Positions 49,877-59,402 are shown, numbered from the stretch's first letter. The stretch is DNA of 64,000 nt from Brachybacterium vulturis (GCF_002407185.1 NZ_CP023563.1:2356001-2420000); one strand, 5' to 3'. The notes: generated by a model from the sequence alone, not told the origin. Program-made: numbers and translations.

Positions 49877-51558
49877 CCCAGCTGCCCCAGGACACCGTCC
49901 CCGCGCTGACCACCGAGCGGGTGATGGGCATCGAGACCGAGTTCGGAGTGGTCCATGCCGAGATGGAGGACCGTGCCCGCTCGGGCGCCGGCTCCTCGAT
50001 CCTGCTCTCCCACCTGGTGGTGGGCGCCTACGCCCTGCTCGACCCCCTCGAGGGAGAGCGCGGCCGCCGCGTGCGCTGGGACTACGGCGACGAGACCCCG
50101 CTGCGTGACGCCCGCGGCTTCGAGCTGCAGCGCGCCGCCGCCCACCCCAGCCAGCTCACCGATGAGGTGCGCGACGCCCACGTGCCCAGCGTCGAGAGGG
50201 ACCTGCCGCTGGCCGGGCCGGAGATCGCCCCCGACGGGGACGACGCCGAGGTGCTCGCCTGGGCCACCCAGCGCTCGATCGGCAACGCGGTGCTGCGCAA
50301 CGGGGCCCGCTGGTACGTCGACCATGCGCATCCCGAGTACTCCGCGCCCGAGGTGCTGCGCGCCCGCGAGGCCGTGGTCACCGACCGCGCGGGGGAGCAG
50401 ATCGCCCGGCGGGCGATGGCGATCCTCGCCGCGGCCGACGGCATCCCCGAGGTGGCCCTGTACAAGAACAACACCGACGGCAAGGGCGCCTCCTACGGCA
50501 CCCACGAGAACTACCTCGTGGACCGCGCGGTGCCCTTCGAGCGCGTGGTCACGGCACTGCTGCCCTTCCTGACGACCCGGCAGGTGCTGGTGGGCGCGGG
50601 ACGGGTGGGACTCGGCACCCGGGGCGAGCGTGCCGGCTTCCAGCTCTCCTCCCGCGCCGACTTCATGGAGGCCGAGGTGGGGCTGGAGACGACCCTGAAC
50701 CGGCCGATCGTCAACACCCGCGACGAACCGCACTCCGACCCCACCCGCTTCCGCCGCCTGCACCTGATCATCGGTGACGCGAACCTGCTGGAGGAGTCCA
50801 CCTTCCTCAAGCTCGGCACCACCTCGCTGATGCTCGCCGCACTCGAGGCGGAGCATCGCACCGGCACCGCGATCCTCCCCGACCTGAGGCTCGCCGATCC
50901 GGTCGCCGCGGTCCGGGCCATCAGCCACGATCCCAGCCTGCGCACCACGGTCGCGCTGAGCGACGGGCGCGAGCTCACGGCGCTGCAGATCCAGCGCCTC
51001 CTGCTCGACGCCCTCGCCGCGGTCGCCGACCCCGACGATGCGGAGACGGTCGAGGTGCTGCGCCGCTGGGGCGAGATCCTCGACCTGCTCGCGGAGGACC
51101 CGATGCGTGCCGCCGAGAGGGTGGAGTGGGTCGCCAAGCTCCAGCTGCTCGAGCGCTTTCGCTCCCGCCACGGCCTGGACTGGGAGGACCCGCGCCTGGC
51201 GATGGTGGACCTGCAGTACTCCGATCTGCGGCCCGGCCGCGGCCTGTACGACAAGCTGCGGACCGCCGGCGCCGTGCCCACCCTGGTCAGCCAGGACGAG
51301 GTCGACGCCGCCGTGCGCACCGCTCCCACCAGCACCCGCGCCCACCTGCGGGGCGGGCTCATCGCCGCGCACCGCGCCCAGGTCCCCTCGGCCGGCTGGG
51401 ATGCGATCACCCTGGCCGGTCCGGCCGGCGGGCATCGGCTGCGCCTGGCCGACCCCACTCTGGGCTCCGCCGCCTGGTGCGCCCAGCACGGCATCGACCC
51501 TGCCGACGATCCCGAGAGGATCCTCGATGCCCTGCGCCGAGCCGTCGAGCACAGCTGA
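49873..51558 (+). CDS. dop: Deamidase/depupylase of Pup
   Basis: A 561-residue glutamine-synthetase-like enzyme that converts the Pup C-terminal Gln to Glu and also removes Pup from targets. The conserved start [29 protein letters not shown] with the catalytic Asp, [20 protein letters not shown], and [20 protein letters not shown] are visible. It is longer than PafA owing to an extra N-terminal loop region typical of Dop. Start ATG overlaps the arc stop. Confidence 0.95.
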   Translation: MTQLPQDTVPALTTERVMGIETEFGVVHAEMEDRARSGAGSSILLSHLVVGAYALLDPLEGERGRRVRWDYGDETPLRDARGFELQRAAAHPSQLTDEVRDAHVPSVERDLPLAGPEIAPDGDDAEVLAWATQRSIGNAVLRNGARWYVDHAHPEYSAPEVLRAREAVVTDRAGEQIARRAMAILAAADGIPEVALYKNNTDGKGASYGTHENYLVDRAVPFERVVTALLPFLTTRQVLVGAGRVGLGTRGERAGFQLSSRADFMEAEVGLETTLNRPIVNTRDEPHSDPTRFRRLHLIIGDANLLEESTFLKLGTTSLMLAALEAEHRTGTAILPDLRLADPVAAVRAISHDPSLRTTVALSDGRELTALQIQRLLLDALAAVADPDDAETVEVLRRWGEILDLLAEDPMRAAERVEWVAKLQLLERFRSRHGLDWEDPRLAMVDLQYSDLRPGRGLYDKLRTAGAVPTLVSQDEVDAAVRTAPTSTRAHLRGGLIAAHRAQVPSAGWDAITLAGPAGGHRLRLADPTLGSAAWCAQHGIDPADDPERILDALRRAVEHS

Positions 51559-51599
51559 CCCCCTGGCAATCGATCGATGACAGAGAAGAGGAGGACATC

Positions 51600-51788
51600 A
51601 TGTCCCAGCAGTCCCTGAACGCCCCCGGCGGAGGCGGCGACGACGAGCAGAGCGCCGACGCCGTCACCGGCGGGCAGACCTTCGCCTCCGCCCAGGCGGC
51701 GGACGATCTGCTCGACGAGATCGACTCGGTGCTCGAATCCAATGCCGAGACCTTCGTGCGCTCCTTCGTGCAGAAGGGCGGCCAGTGA
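51600..51788 (+). CDS. pup: Prokaryotic ubiquitin-like protein Pup
   Basis: A 62-residue disordered, acidic protein ending FVRSFVQKGGQ. The C-terminal GGQ needs Dop deamidation to GGE before PafA can attach it to target lysines. The middle helix ADDLLDEIDSVLESNAETFV binds the ARC coiled coil. GAGGAG lies upstream of ATG 51600. No prcB or prcA follows: pafA starts 4 nt after the stop. Confidence 0.97.
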   Translation: MSQQSLNAPGGGGDDEQSADAVTGGQTFASAQAADDLLDEIDSVLESNAETFVRSFVQKGGQ

Positions 51789-51792
51789 CCCG

Positions 51793-53208
51793 ATGAAGCG
51801 TCGCGTGGGAGGTCTGGAGACCGAGTACGGACTGGTGTGCGTGCGGGCAGACGGTTCGCGGGCGCTCGAGCCGGAGGCTGCGGCCCGGGAGCTGTTCCGC
51901 CCGGTGGTGGCGATGGGCCGCAGCTCGAACGTGTTCCTGCGCAACGCCGCCCGCCTCTATCTCGACGTCGGCTCGCATCCCGAGTACGCGACCGCCGAAT
52001 GCGACGACTGGTGGGACCTGGTCGCCCAGGACCGCGCCGGGGACCGGATCTTCGCGGACCTCGCCGCCCAGGCCAACGAGCGCCTCGCCGCCGACGGCCA
52101 GGACGCCCGCATCCACCTGCTGAAGAACAACGTCGACTCCGCCGGCAACGCCTTCGGCTCGCACGAGAACTTCCTGGTGGACCGCCGCGGCGAGTTCACC
52201 CGCCTGCCCCGCTACCTGCTGCCCTTCCTGGTCACCCGCCAGATCGTCACCGGTGCCGGGGGAGTGGTGCGCTCCGAGCCGGAGGACGGCGCGGCCGGCG
52301 GCGCGCCGGCGCAGTTCGTCTTCTCCCGCCGCAGCGACCACATGTGGGAGGCGGTCTCCTCGGCCACCACCCGCACCCGCCCGATCATCAACACCCGCGA
52401 CGAGCCGCACGGGGATCCCACCCGGTTCCGTCGCCTGCATGTGATCGTCGGCGACTCCACCATGAGCGAGGTCTCCACCCACCTCCGCTTCGCGACCACC
52501 GACCTGGTGCTGCGCGCGATCGAGTCCGGTCGCGCCCTGCCCGAGCTCGCGCTGCACGACGACATCACCGCCATCCGGGCCGTGGCCCGCGACCTCACCG
52601 GCACCGCCCCGCTGCCGCTCGCCGGCGGCGGCACCACCACCGCGCTCGAGGTCCAGCAGCGGTGGCTGGACCATGTCACCGAGTTCGCCGACGAGTCCGA
52701 GCAGGCAGTGCTGGAGACCTGGCAGCGGGCGCTCGATACGGTCCGCACCGGCGACCGCACCTGGGCCGCACAGAACCTGGACTGGGCGATCAAGGAGCGG
52801 CTGTTCACCCAGGTCGCCGAGCGCCGAGGCGTCGACCTCGGTGATCCCGCGATCGAGCGCCTCGACCTGGCCTACCACGACATCGATCCCGGCCAGGGCG
52901 TCTTCGCTGCGCTGCAGCGCCGCGGCCTCGCCCCGCAGCGGCTCGCGGAGGCACGGATCGAGGCGGCCCGGACCACGGCCCCCACCACCACCCGGGCGCA
53001 TCTCCGTGGCCAGGTGGTCACCGCCGCCCAGGAGCACGGGGTGGACCACGTCGTGGACTGGACCACGCTGCGTCTGACCCGGCCCGGCGCGATGCCGATC
53101 CAGGTGCTGGACCCCTTCACCACCGAGCTGCCGGCGGTCGATGCCCTGCTGGCGGAGATCCGCTCCCAGGGCACCGCGGCGCCGGCGCAGCCGATGCCCT
53201 TCGCCTGA
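51793..53208 (+). CDS. pafA: Pup--protein ligase
   Basis: A 471-residue ligase joining Pup-Glu to substrate lysines with ATP. Signatures: MKRRVGGLETEYGLVC, RLYLDVGSHPEYATAECDD with the catalytic Asp, LLKNNVDSAGNAFGSHENFL, and [20 protein letters not shown], shared with Dop. The start at ATG 51793 is chosen because upstream in-frame residues are inside pup. It ends the compact arc-dop-pup-pafA cluster. Confidence 0.96.
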   Translation: MKRRVGGLETEYGLVCVRADGSRALEPEAAARELFRPVVAMGRSSNVFLRNAARLYLDVGSHPEYATAECDDWWDLVAQDRAGDRIFADLAAQANERLAADGQDARIHLLKNNVDSAGNAFGSHENFLVDRRGEFTRLPRYLLPFLVTRQIVTGAGGVVRSEPEDGAAGGAPAQFVFSRRSDHMWEAVSSATTRTRPIINTRDEPHGDPTRFRRLHVIVGDSTMSEVSTHLRFATTDLVLRAIESGRALPELALHDDITAIRAVARDLTGTAPLPLAGGGTTTALEVQQRWLDHVTEFADESEQAVLETWQRALDTVRTGDRTWAAQNLDWAIKERLFTQVAERRGVDLGDPAIERLDLAYHDIDPGQGVFAALQRRGLAPQRLAEARIEAARTTAPTTTRAHLRGQVVTAAQEHGVDHVVDWTTLRLTRPGAMPIQVLDPFTTELPAVDALLAEIRSQGTAAPAQPMPFA

Positions 53209-53263
53209 GCGGGTGCCGACCGAGCGCTCCGCCACACTCCGCGAACGCTCATCCTCCGCCCCG

Positions 53264-53269
53264 TACCCT
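53264..53269 (+). promoter_or_regulatory. -10 (TACCCT) upstream of the FKBP lipoprotein
   Basis: TACCCT lies 6 nt before a GTG that opens a 13-codon frame, and about 45 nt before the TTG of the lipoprotein gene. Confidence 0.55.
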
Positions 53270-53275
53270 GGTGCC

Positions 53276-53317
53276 GTGCCCGCTACGGGCCCACCGATCC
53301 GAAAGGCCCTCACTTGA
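53276..53317 (+). CDS. Possible leaderless 13-codon upstream ORF
   Basis: GTG at 53276 has the same 6-nt spacing from a -10 as the leaderless genes. The 13-residue frame MPATGPPIRKALT ends with TGA at 53315-53317, which overlaps the TTG start of the lipoprotein gene (TTGA). This would couple translation of the two. Coding is unproven. Confidence 0.35.
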   Translation: MPATGPPIRKALT

Positions 53318-54267
53318 TCCGCCGCCGCACGCTGCTGACCACCGCCCTCGCCGCCACCGCCGCCATCGGCCTCGCCGCCTGCACCGATGAGGGCACAGAC
53401 GGCAGCGGGGCCTCCGACGCCGGAGGGGCCTCCGACGGCGGTGGCGGCGGCGACCCGCTGGCCGGCGTCACCGTCAGCGAGGAACTCGGCGCCGAGCCGA
53501 CGGTCGAGTTCACCGCCCCGCTCGAGATCACGGCCGCCGACGCGAAGGTCGTCGTCCCCGGGGACGGGGAGACCATCGCCGAGGGTGACACCATCATCTG
53601 GCGCCACAAGTACGTCGACGCCTCCACCGGGAAGACCCTGCAGTCCTGGTGGCAGGGAGCACCGGCCGGAGGCGTCCAGGTCACCGCCGAGAGCATCGGT
53701 CAGGCCGCCTTCGACGTGTTCACCACCATGGCCGTGGGCTCCCGCTTCGTGATGGCCGGGTGGCAGCAGTCCGCGGACGGCCAGGCCTACTCGCTGCTGC
53801 AGGTCGCCGACGTCGACCGCATCGTCTCCCCGCTGCGCGCGGAGGGCGAGCCCGCAGAGCCCTCCGGGACGTTCCCCACCGTCACCCTCGCCGAGAACGG
53901 CGCCCCGTCCCTGGACGCACCGCCGGAGGGCGAGGCGCCCACCTCGACGGTGCGCGAGGACCTGATCGTCGGCACCGGGGACACCACCCGGGCAGGTGAT
54001 TACCTCACCATGCACTACACCGGCTGGAAGTGGTCCGACGGCTCCCAGTTCGATTCGTCCTGGGAGCGCGGGGCCCCGTTCTCCTTCGTGCAGGGCGAGG
54101 GCGGCGTCATCCAGGGCTGGGACGAGAACCTGCTGGACCTGCCCGTCGGCTCCCAGGTGATGCTGGTGATCCCGCCCGCGGAGGCCTACCGTGACCAGGG
54201 CGAGCTCGCCGGGGAGACCCTGCTCTTCGTGATCGACGTGCTCGATGCCGCCCACACCAACGACTGA
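53314..54267 (+). CDS. FKBP-type peptidyl-prolyl isomerase, lipoprotein, two domains
   Basis: A 317-residue exported isomerase. The signal IRRRTLLTTALAATAAIGLA ends at a lipobox with Cys 23. The first FKBP-like domain (about 85-190) has lost most consensus residues (WWQGAPAGGVQVTAES). The second (about 215-317) is canonical: YLTMHYTGWKWSDGSQFDSSW, GVIQGWDENLLDLPVGSQ and IPPAEAYRD. It probably folds proteins outside the membrane. TTG is the likely start, with GAAAGG about 9 nt upstream. Confidence 0.88.
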   Translation: MIRRRTLLTTALAATAAIGLAACTDEGTDGSGASDAGGASDGGGGGDPLAGVTVSEELGAEPTVEFTAPLEITAADAKVVVPGDGETIAEGDTIIWRHKYVDASTGKTLQSWWQGAPAGGVQVTAESIGQAAFDVFTTMAVGSRFVMAGWQQSADGQAYSLLQVADVDRIVSPLRAEGEPAEPSGTFPTVTLAENGAPSLDAPPEGEAPTSTVREDLIVGTGDTTRAGDYLTMHYTGWKWSDGSQFDSSWERGAPFSFVQGEGGVIQGWDENLLDLPVGSQVMLVIPPAEAYRDQGELAGETLLFVIDVLDAAHTND

Positions 54268-54297
54268 ACCATCCCCCACACCACACAGGAGGACCGC

Positions 54298-54681
54298 ATG
54301 ACCGATCGCAGCAAGCCCGAGGTCGACTTCCCCGAGGGCGAGGCGCCCACCGAGCTGCTCAGCACCGACGAGATCGTCGGTGACGGCGAGGAGGCCGGCC
54401 GCGGCGACGTCGTCGACGTGCACTACGTGGGCGTCTCCCACTCCACCGGCGAGCAGTTCGACGCCTCCTGGGACCGCGGCGAGCCGCTGCGCTTCCAGCT
54501 CGGCGTGGGCCAGGTCATCTCCGGCTGGGACCAGGGCGTGCAGGGCATGAAGGTGGGCGGTCGTCGCCGCCTCGACATCCCCGCCTCCCTCGGCTACGGC
54601 GCCCAGGGCGCCCCGCCGGTGATCGCCCCGCACGAGTCGCTGATCTTCGTGTGCGACCTGGTGGCGGTGCACAAGCGCTGA
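54298..54681 (+). CDS. fkpB: FKBP-type peptidyl-prolyl cis-trans isomerase, cytosolic
   Basis: A 127-residue single-domain FKBP without signal peptide. VDVHYVGVSHSTGEQFDASW, GQVISGWDQGVQGMKVGGRR and IPASLGYGAQGAPPVI give the full active-site set. AGGAGG precedes ATG 54298. It follows the exported FKBP by 30 nt, so cytoplasmic and surface isomerases are made from one operon. Confidence 0.93.
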   Translation: MTDRSKPEVDFPEGEAPTELLSTDEIVGDGEEAGRGDVVDVHYVGVSHSTGEQFDASWDRGEPLRFQLGVGQVISGWDQGVQGMKVGGRRRLDIPASLGYGAQGAPPVIAPHESLIFVCDLVAVHKR

Positions 54682-56840
54682 GCAGTTCCGCCGAGGGGAC
54701 GGCGGGGGAGCACGCAGGAGGGCAGGAGTCCCTCTTCGCGGCCCCCGCCGTTCCTGTTCCCGCTCCCTCCCCGCCGGCCGCCCCGCCGAGCGACCCGGGC
54801 CGCGATGCCGCGACCCGGGCCTCCGGGCTGCGCACCACGGCCGGCTTCGAGGTGGTCGACGACCTGCCGGTGGCCAGCGTGCACCTGGTGGGCGTGCTGC
54901 CGCACCTGGACCGCCCCTTCGAGTACGCGGTCACCCCCACCACCGCGGCTGCCGGACCCGGCATGCGGGTGCGCGTGCGGTTCTCCGGGAAGGACACCGA
55001 GGGCATCATCCTCGAGCGCCTCGCTCGGCCCTCGACCGACCGGGCCCTGGCCCCGCTGCACCGCCTGGTCTCCGAGGATGTCGTCGTCCCCCCCGCGATG
55101 ATGCGCGTGTGCGAGGAGGTGGCCGCACGCAGCGCCGGCACCGTCGGCGACGTGCTGCGCCTGGCCCTGCCCCCGCGCCACGCCCGCGCCGAGAAGGCCG
55201 ATCGCGCGGCGGAGGAGAAGGACGCGGAGGAGAAGCACGCGGAGGCCGAGGACCCAGGAGGCACCGAGCACCCCGCCGCCGCTCCCCGTCCCGGCGACCG
55301 CTATGTGGGCCTCTCCGCGCTGCTCGCCCGGGCCGGCAGCCCGGAGGGCCCGGTGCCCCGCGCGAGCCTCACCCTCGATGCCGCCGACACCTGGACCACC
55401 GTCGCCGCCGACGCGATCGCCGACCTCGACGCCGCTCTCGGTGCCCTCGTCGTCGCCCCCGACCAGCGGGACGTCGCCCGGCTGTCCCGCGTGCTCACCG
55501 AGCGCGGCATCGAGCATGAGGTGCTCTCCGGCGCCGAGGGTCCGGAGAAGCGCTATCGCATCTTCCGCCGCATCCTGCGCGGCGCGACCCGGGTGGTGCT
55601 GGGCAACCGCTCCGCCGCCTTCGCCCCGGTGGCGAACCTGGCCCTGGCCATCTGCTGGGACGAGGCGGACGACCTGCTCGAGGAGCCCCGCGCCCCCTAC
55701 CCCCACACCCGCACCGTGCTGCAGTGCCGCTCCGCCGAGGAGCGCTGCGCGCTGCTGTTCCTCGCCGCGAGCGACTCGGTGACGCTGCGCGCCCTCGCCG
55801 ACCACGGCTACCTCGCCCGCCTGGAGCCCGTGCCGGGACCGGTCACCGCCGTCCGCCCCCGGATCGTGGCGATGGACGAGTACCTGCGCGAGCGCGAAGG
55901 GCCCTCGGGCCGCTCCCGCCTGCCGCAGGAGGCGATGAAGGTGATCCGGCGGGGCCTCGAGCACGGCCCGGTGCTGGTGCAGGTGCCCCGCTCCGGCTAC
56001 GTGCCCGCGATCGCCTGCACCTTCTGCCGCACCCGCGCCCAGTGCCCCCACTGCTCCGCCCCGCTGTCCCTCAGCGGACGCAACGGCCCGCTGCACTGCC
56101 GGGTCTGCGGCCGCCGGGAGGACGGCTACCGCTGCCCTGAATGCGACCGCACCCAGGTGCGGGCCATGGTCGTCGGCTCCACCCGCACCGCCGAGGAGCT
56201 GCACCGCGCCTTCCCCGACACGCCCCTGAAGGTCGCCGGCGGCGCGCACGGGGCGCTGGCGGACGACGCGGTCCCGGAGCGGGCGATCATCGTCGCCACC
56301 CCCGGCGCCGAACCGGCACCCGCCGGCCGCTTTGCCGCGGGCCTGCTGCTGGATGCGGACGCGCTGCTGGGCCGCGCCGCCTTCGATGCGGACGTCGAGG
56401 CGGTGCGGCGCTGGCGCGGCGCGATCTCCCTGGTGCGCAGCGCCGAGGACGGGGGAGAGGTGCTGGTGGTGGGCACCTCCACCCTGCCCGCGATCCGGGA
56501 CCTGGTCGCCCACCGCTCCACCGTCTTCCTCGACCGGGTGCTCGCGGACCGCCACGAGCTGGACCTGCCGCCGTTCTCCCGGGTCGCGGAGATCGTGGGG
56601 GAGCGGGAGGCCTGCCGAACCTTCCTGGAGACCGTCGAGCTGCCCGACGGCACGGACGTCTTCGGCCCGGTCGATCTCGAGGGCCCGGACGCCGCCGGCC
56701 GCTCCCGCGCCGTGGTGCGCCTGGAACCGTCCCGTTCCCGGGAGCTCGCCGATGCGCTGCGCGCCGGCATCGCCGCCCGCAGCGCCCGCAAGGCCAAGGG
56801 CTCGCTGCGGGTGCGGCTGGATCCGCCCGACGTCTTCTGA
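54651..56840 (+). CDS. priA: PriA-like primosomal protein, helicase-inactive type
   Basis: A 729-residue PriA homologue. The DNA-binding N-terminal domain is seen in VHLVGVLPHLDRPFEYAV, and paired zinc motifs in ACTFCRTRAQCPHCSAPLS with CRVCGRREDGYRCPECD. The helicase core has no GxGKT Walker A, and the DEEH box is replaced by WDEADDLLEEP. Actinobacterial PriA proteins are commonly degenerate like this and probably act as loaders without unwinding. GTG 54651 overlaps fkpB by 31 nt; no other good start is nearby. An acidic insert (EEKDAEEKHAEAED) lies near residue 190. Confidence 0.85.
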   Translation: MRPGGGAQALSSSAEGTAGEHAGGQESLFAAPAVPVPAPSPPAAPPSDPGRDAATRASGLRTTAGFEVVDDLPVASVHLVGVLPHLDRPFEYAVTPTTAAAGPGMRVRVRFSGKDTEGIILERLARPSTDRALAPLHRLVSEDVVVPPAMMRVCEEVAARSAGTVGDVLRLALPPRHARAEKADRAAEEKDAEEKHAEAEDPGGTEHPAAAPRPGDRYVGLSALLARAGSPEGPVPRASLTLDAADTWTTVAADAIADLDAALGALVVAPDQRDVARLSRVLTERGIEHEVLSGAEGPEKRYRIFRRILRGATRVVLGNRSAAFAPVANLALAICWDEADDLLEEPRAPYPHTRTVLQCRSAEERCALLFLAASDSVTLRALADHGYLARLEPVPGPVTAVRPRIVAMDEYLREREGPSGRSRLPQEAMKVIRRGLEHGPVLVQVPRSGYVPAIACTFCRTRAQCPHCSAPLSLSGRNGPLHCRVCGRREDGYRCPECDRTQVRAMVVGSTRTAEELHRAFPDTPLKVAGGAHGALADDAVPERAIIVATPGAEPAPAGRFAAGLLLDADALLGRAAFDADVEAVRRWRGAISLVRSAEDGGEVLVVGTSTLPAIRDLVAHRSTVFLDRVLADRHELDLPPFSRVAEIVGEREACRTFLETVELPDGTDVFGPVDLEGPDAAGRSRAVVRLEPSRSRELADALRAGIAARSARKAKGSLRVRLDPPDVF

Positions 56841-56853
56841 GCCGGCGGCCCCG

Positions 56854-56859
56854 TAGACT
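56854..56859 (+). promoter_or_regulatory. Near-leaderless -10 (TAGACT) for fmt
   Basis: TAGACT is followed by 9 nt and then ATG 56869, giving a 2-3-nt leader. Confidence 0.45.
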
Positions 56860-56868
56860 GGGAGCATC

Positions 56869-57822
56869 ATGCGTCTGCTCTTCGCCGGCACCCCCGAGGC
56901 CGCCCTCCCTTCCCTGCGCACCCTGCTCGACTCCCACCACGAGGTGGTCGGCGTGCTCACGCAGCCCGACGCCCCCACCGGACGCGGCCGCAGGCTCGCC
57001 CCCTCCCCGGTCAAGGCCCTCGCCCTCGAGGCCGGGGTGCCGGTGCTGACCCCCGCCACGCTGCGCGACGAGACGGTTCAGCAGCAGCTGCGGGACCTCG
57101 CGCCCGATGTCGCCCCGGTGGTCGCCTACGGGAACCTGATCCCGCAGGCCGCGCTCGACATCCCCCGCCACGGCTGGATCAACCTGCACTTCTCCCTGCT
57201 GCCGCAGTTCAGAGGCGCCGCCCCCGCCCAGCGGGCCGTGCTCGCCGGGCAGCGCGAGACCGGGATGAGCGTGTTCCGGATCGAGCAGGGCCTGGACACC
57301 GGCGACCTCCTCACCACCGCCCCCACCACCATCGGCGAGTTCGAGACCGCCGGGCAGCTGCTGGAGCGGATGGCCGAGGACGGCGCGAGCGTGCTGCTGC
57401 AGGCGCTGGACGCCCTCGCGGACGGCACCGCGACGTTCACGCCCCAGGATCACTCCCTCGCCACCCACGCCGCGAAGCTGTCCACCGCCGAGGCCCGCAT
57501 CGACTGGACCCGACCCGCCGAGCAGGTCGCCGCCCATATCCGCGGGATGAGCCCCCAGCCCGGCGCCTGGACACTGCTGGACGGCGCGCGGACCAAGCTC
57601 CTCGGCGTCGAACTGGCCCCCGAGCACGCGCCGCTGGCGCCCGGCCGGATCGAGACCACCAAGCGTCAGGTGCTGGTGGGCACCGGCACCGACGTCATCG
57701 CCCTGTCCACCCTCGCCCCGGCCGGCAAGCGGCCGATGCGGGCTGCGGACTGGGCTCGCGGCGCGGCCCTGGCCGAGCACGCCCGCTTCACCACGGACCA
57801 GCAGGACGGAGAGACCGCATGA
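56869..57822 (+). CDS. fmt: Methionyl-tRNA formyltransferase
   Basis: A 317-residue enzyme that formylates initiator Met-tRNA. MRLLFAGTPEAALPSLRTLL, the signature INLHFSLLPQFRGAAPAQRA (with Asn and His of the active site) and QEGLDTGD-like IEQGLDTGDLLTT are visible. Overlaps rsmB by 4 nt. fmt-rsmB-rpe is a standard actinobacterial order. Confidence 0.95.
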   Translation: MRLLFAGTPEAALPSLRTLLDSHHEVVGVLTQPDAPTGRGRRLAPSPVKALALEAGVPVLTPATLRDETVQQQLRDLAPDVAPVVAYGNLIPQAALDIPRHGWINLHFSLLPQFRGAAPAQRAVLAGQRETGMSVFRIEQGLDTGDLLTTAPTTIGEFETAGQLLERMAEDGASVLLQALDALADGTATFTPQDHSLATHAAKLSTAEARIDWTRPAEQVAAHIRGMSPQPGAWTLLDGARTKLLGVELAPEHAPLAPGRIETTKRQVLVGTGTDVIALSTLAPAGKRPMRAADWARGAALAEHARFTTDQQDGETA

Positions 57823-59402
57823 GTGAGGCACGACGAGGCGGCGAGGGCCGCGGCCGACGCGATGACCACGGACGCCCCCGCGACCAGCAGGGACGCACCC
57901 GTTCCGGCGCCCGCGGCCAGGGCGGGCCGCGCCGCGGCTACTCCGACTCCCGCCCCTCCGAGCGCTCGCGCCGCTCCACCCCCTCCCGCCAGGTCGCGTT
58001 CGAAGGCCTGCGCCTGGTGCGCGAGGAGGACTCCTACGCGAACCTGGTGCTGCCCCGCCTGCTGCGCACCCATCAGGTCTCCGGCCGCGACGCCGCCTTC
58101 ACCACCGAGCTGTTCTACGGCGCGCTGCGCGCCCAGGGCCGGCTGGACGCGATCCTCGCCGCCTGCGTGGACCGCCCGCTGGAGAAGCTCGATCCTCCGC
58201 TCCTGGACGTGCTGCGCCTGGGCGCCTACCAGCTGTTGGACATGAGCGTCGCGCGGCACGCCGCCACCTCCGAGACCGTGGCCCTGGCCCGCTCCGTGGT
58301 GGGCGCCGGCGCCGCCGGCTTCGCCAACGCCGTGCTGCGCCGGGTGGGGGAGCAGGACCGCGAGCAGTGGATCGCCCAGGTCGCCCCGGACCGCTCGACG
58401 GACCCCACCGGCCACCTCGCCGTCGTCCATTCCCACCCCCGCTGGGTGGTGCGCGCCCTCAGCGACGCCCTGGCCGGTCACGGCCGCTCCCGGGACGAGA
58501 TCGACGAGCTGCTGGCGGCCCAGAACGCGGCCCCCGCGGTCTCGCTGGTGATGCGCCCGGGCCTCACCGACCTCGACGAGCTCATCGACCACGGCGCGAG
58601 CCCGGGCCGGCTGTCCGTCTTCGCCGCCTCCTGGCCCTCGGGCGATCCCGGCGGCATGGACCCGGTCACGCAGGGACGCGTCGCGGTGCAGGACGAGGGC
58701 AGTCAGCTGGCCGCCCTCGCCCTCGCCCTCGGCGCCGATGACCTCGTCCTCGCCGAGGACCATCACTGGCTCGACCTCTGCGCGGGACCCGGCGGGAAGG
58801 CCGCGCTGCTGGGCGGGCTCACCGTCGACCACGACGCGGACCTGCTCGCCGTCGAGCTGGCCGAGCACCGCACTCAGCTGGTGGACCGGGCCGTCGCCAC
58901 CCTGCAGGAGGCCGGCTGCGAGATCACCACCCGCACCGCCGACGGCACCGCGATCGGCGCCGAGCTGCCCGGCCGCTTCTCCCGGGTCCTCGCCGACGTC
59001 CCCTGCTCGGGCCTGGGCGCGCTGCGCCGCCGCCCCGAGGCCCGCTGGCGCCGCACCCCCGCCGACATCGGCCAGCTCACCACCCTCCAGCGCGCGCTGC
59101 TCACCTCCGCCCTGGATGCCGCCGCGCCCGGGGGAGTGGTCGCCTACGTGACCTGCTCCCCGCACCTGGCCGAGACCCGCCTGATCGTCGCCGATGTGCT
59201 GAAGACCCGCCAGGACATCGAGGAGCTCGACGCCCGAGACCCCGTGCGCGCCGGGGTGCTGCCCGCCGCGCGCGGCGACATCGAGCTGGGCGACGGGCCC
59301 GCCGTGCAGCTGTGGCCCCACGTCCACGGCACCGACGCGATGTACATCCATCTGCTGCGCAAGCGGCCCGCCCCCACCGAGGAAGGAACCACCGCGGCAT
59401 GA
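57819..59402 (+). CDS. rsmB: 16S rRNA m5C967 methyltransferase RsmB
   Basis: A 527-residue enzyme. An unusual Arg/Gly-rich start (residues 1-58, with RRGGEGRGRRDD and SGARGQGGPRRG) precedes a NusB-like RNA-binding domain (RQVAFEGLRLVREEDSY). The methyltransferase has LDLCAGPGGKAALLGG for SAM binding and the catalytic VPCSGLGALRRRPEARWRR. The second Cys is in YVTCSPH. ATG overlaps the fmt stop. Confidence 0.93.
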   Translation: MSEARRGGEGRGRRDDHGRPRDQQGRTRSGARGQGGPRRGYSDSRPSERSRRSTPSRQVAFEGLRLVREEDSYANLVLPRLLRTHQVSGRDAAFTTELFYGALRAQGRLDAILAACVDRPLEKLDPPLLDVLRLGAYQLLDMSVARHAATSETVALARSVVGAGAAGFANAVLRRVGEQDREQWIAQVAPDRSTDPTGHLAVVHSHPRWVVRALSDALAGHGRSRDEIDELLAAQNAAPAVSLVMRPGLTDLDELIDHGASPGRLSVFAASWPSGDPGGMDPVTQGRVAVQDEGSQLAALALALGADDLVLAEDHHWLDLCAGPGGKAALLGGLTVDHDADLLAVELAEHRTQLVDRAVATLQEAGCEITTRTADGTAIGAELPGRFSRVLADVPCSGLGALRRRPEARWRRTPADIGQLTTLQRALLTSALDAAAPGGVVAYVTCSPHLAETRLIVADVLKTRQDIEELDARDPVRAGVLPAARGDIELGDGPAVQLWPHVHGTDAMYIHLLRKRPAPTEEGTTAA

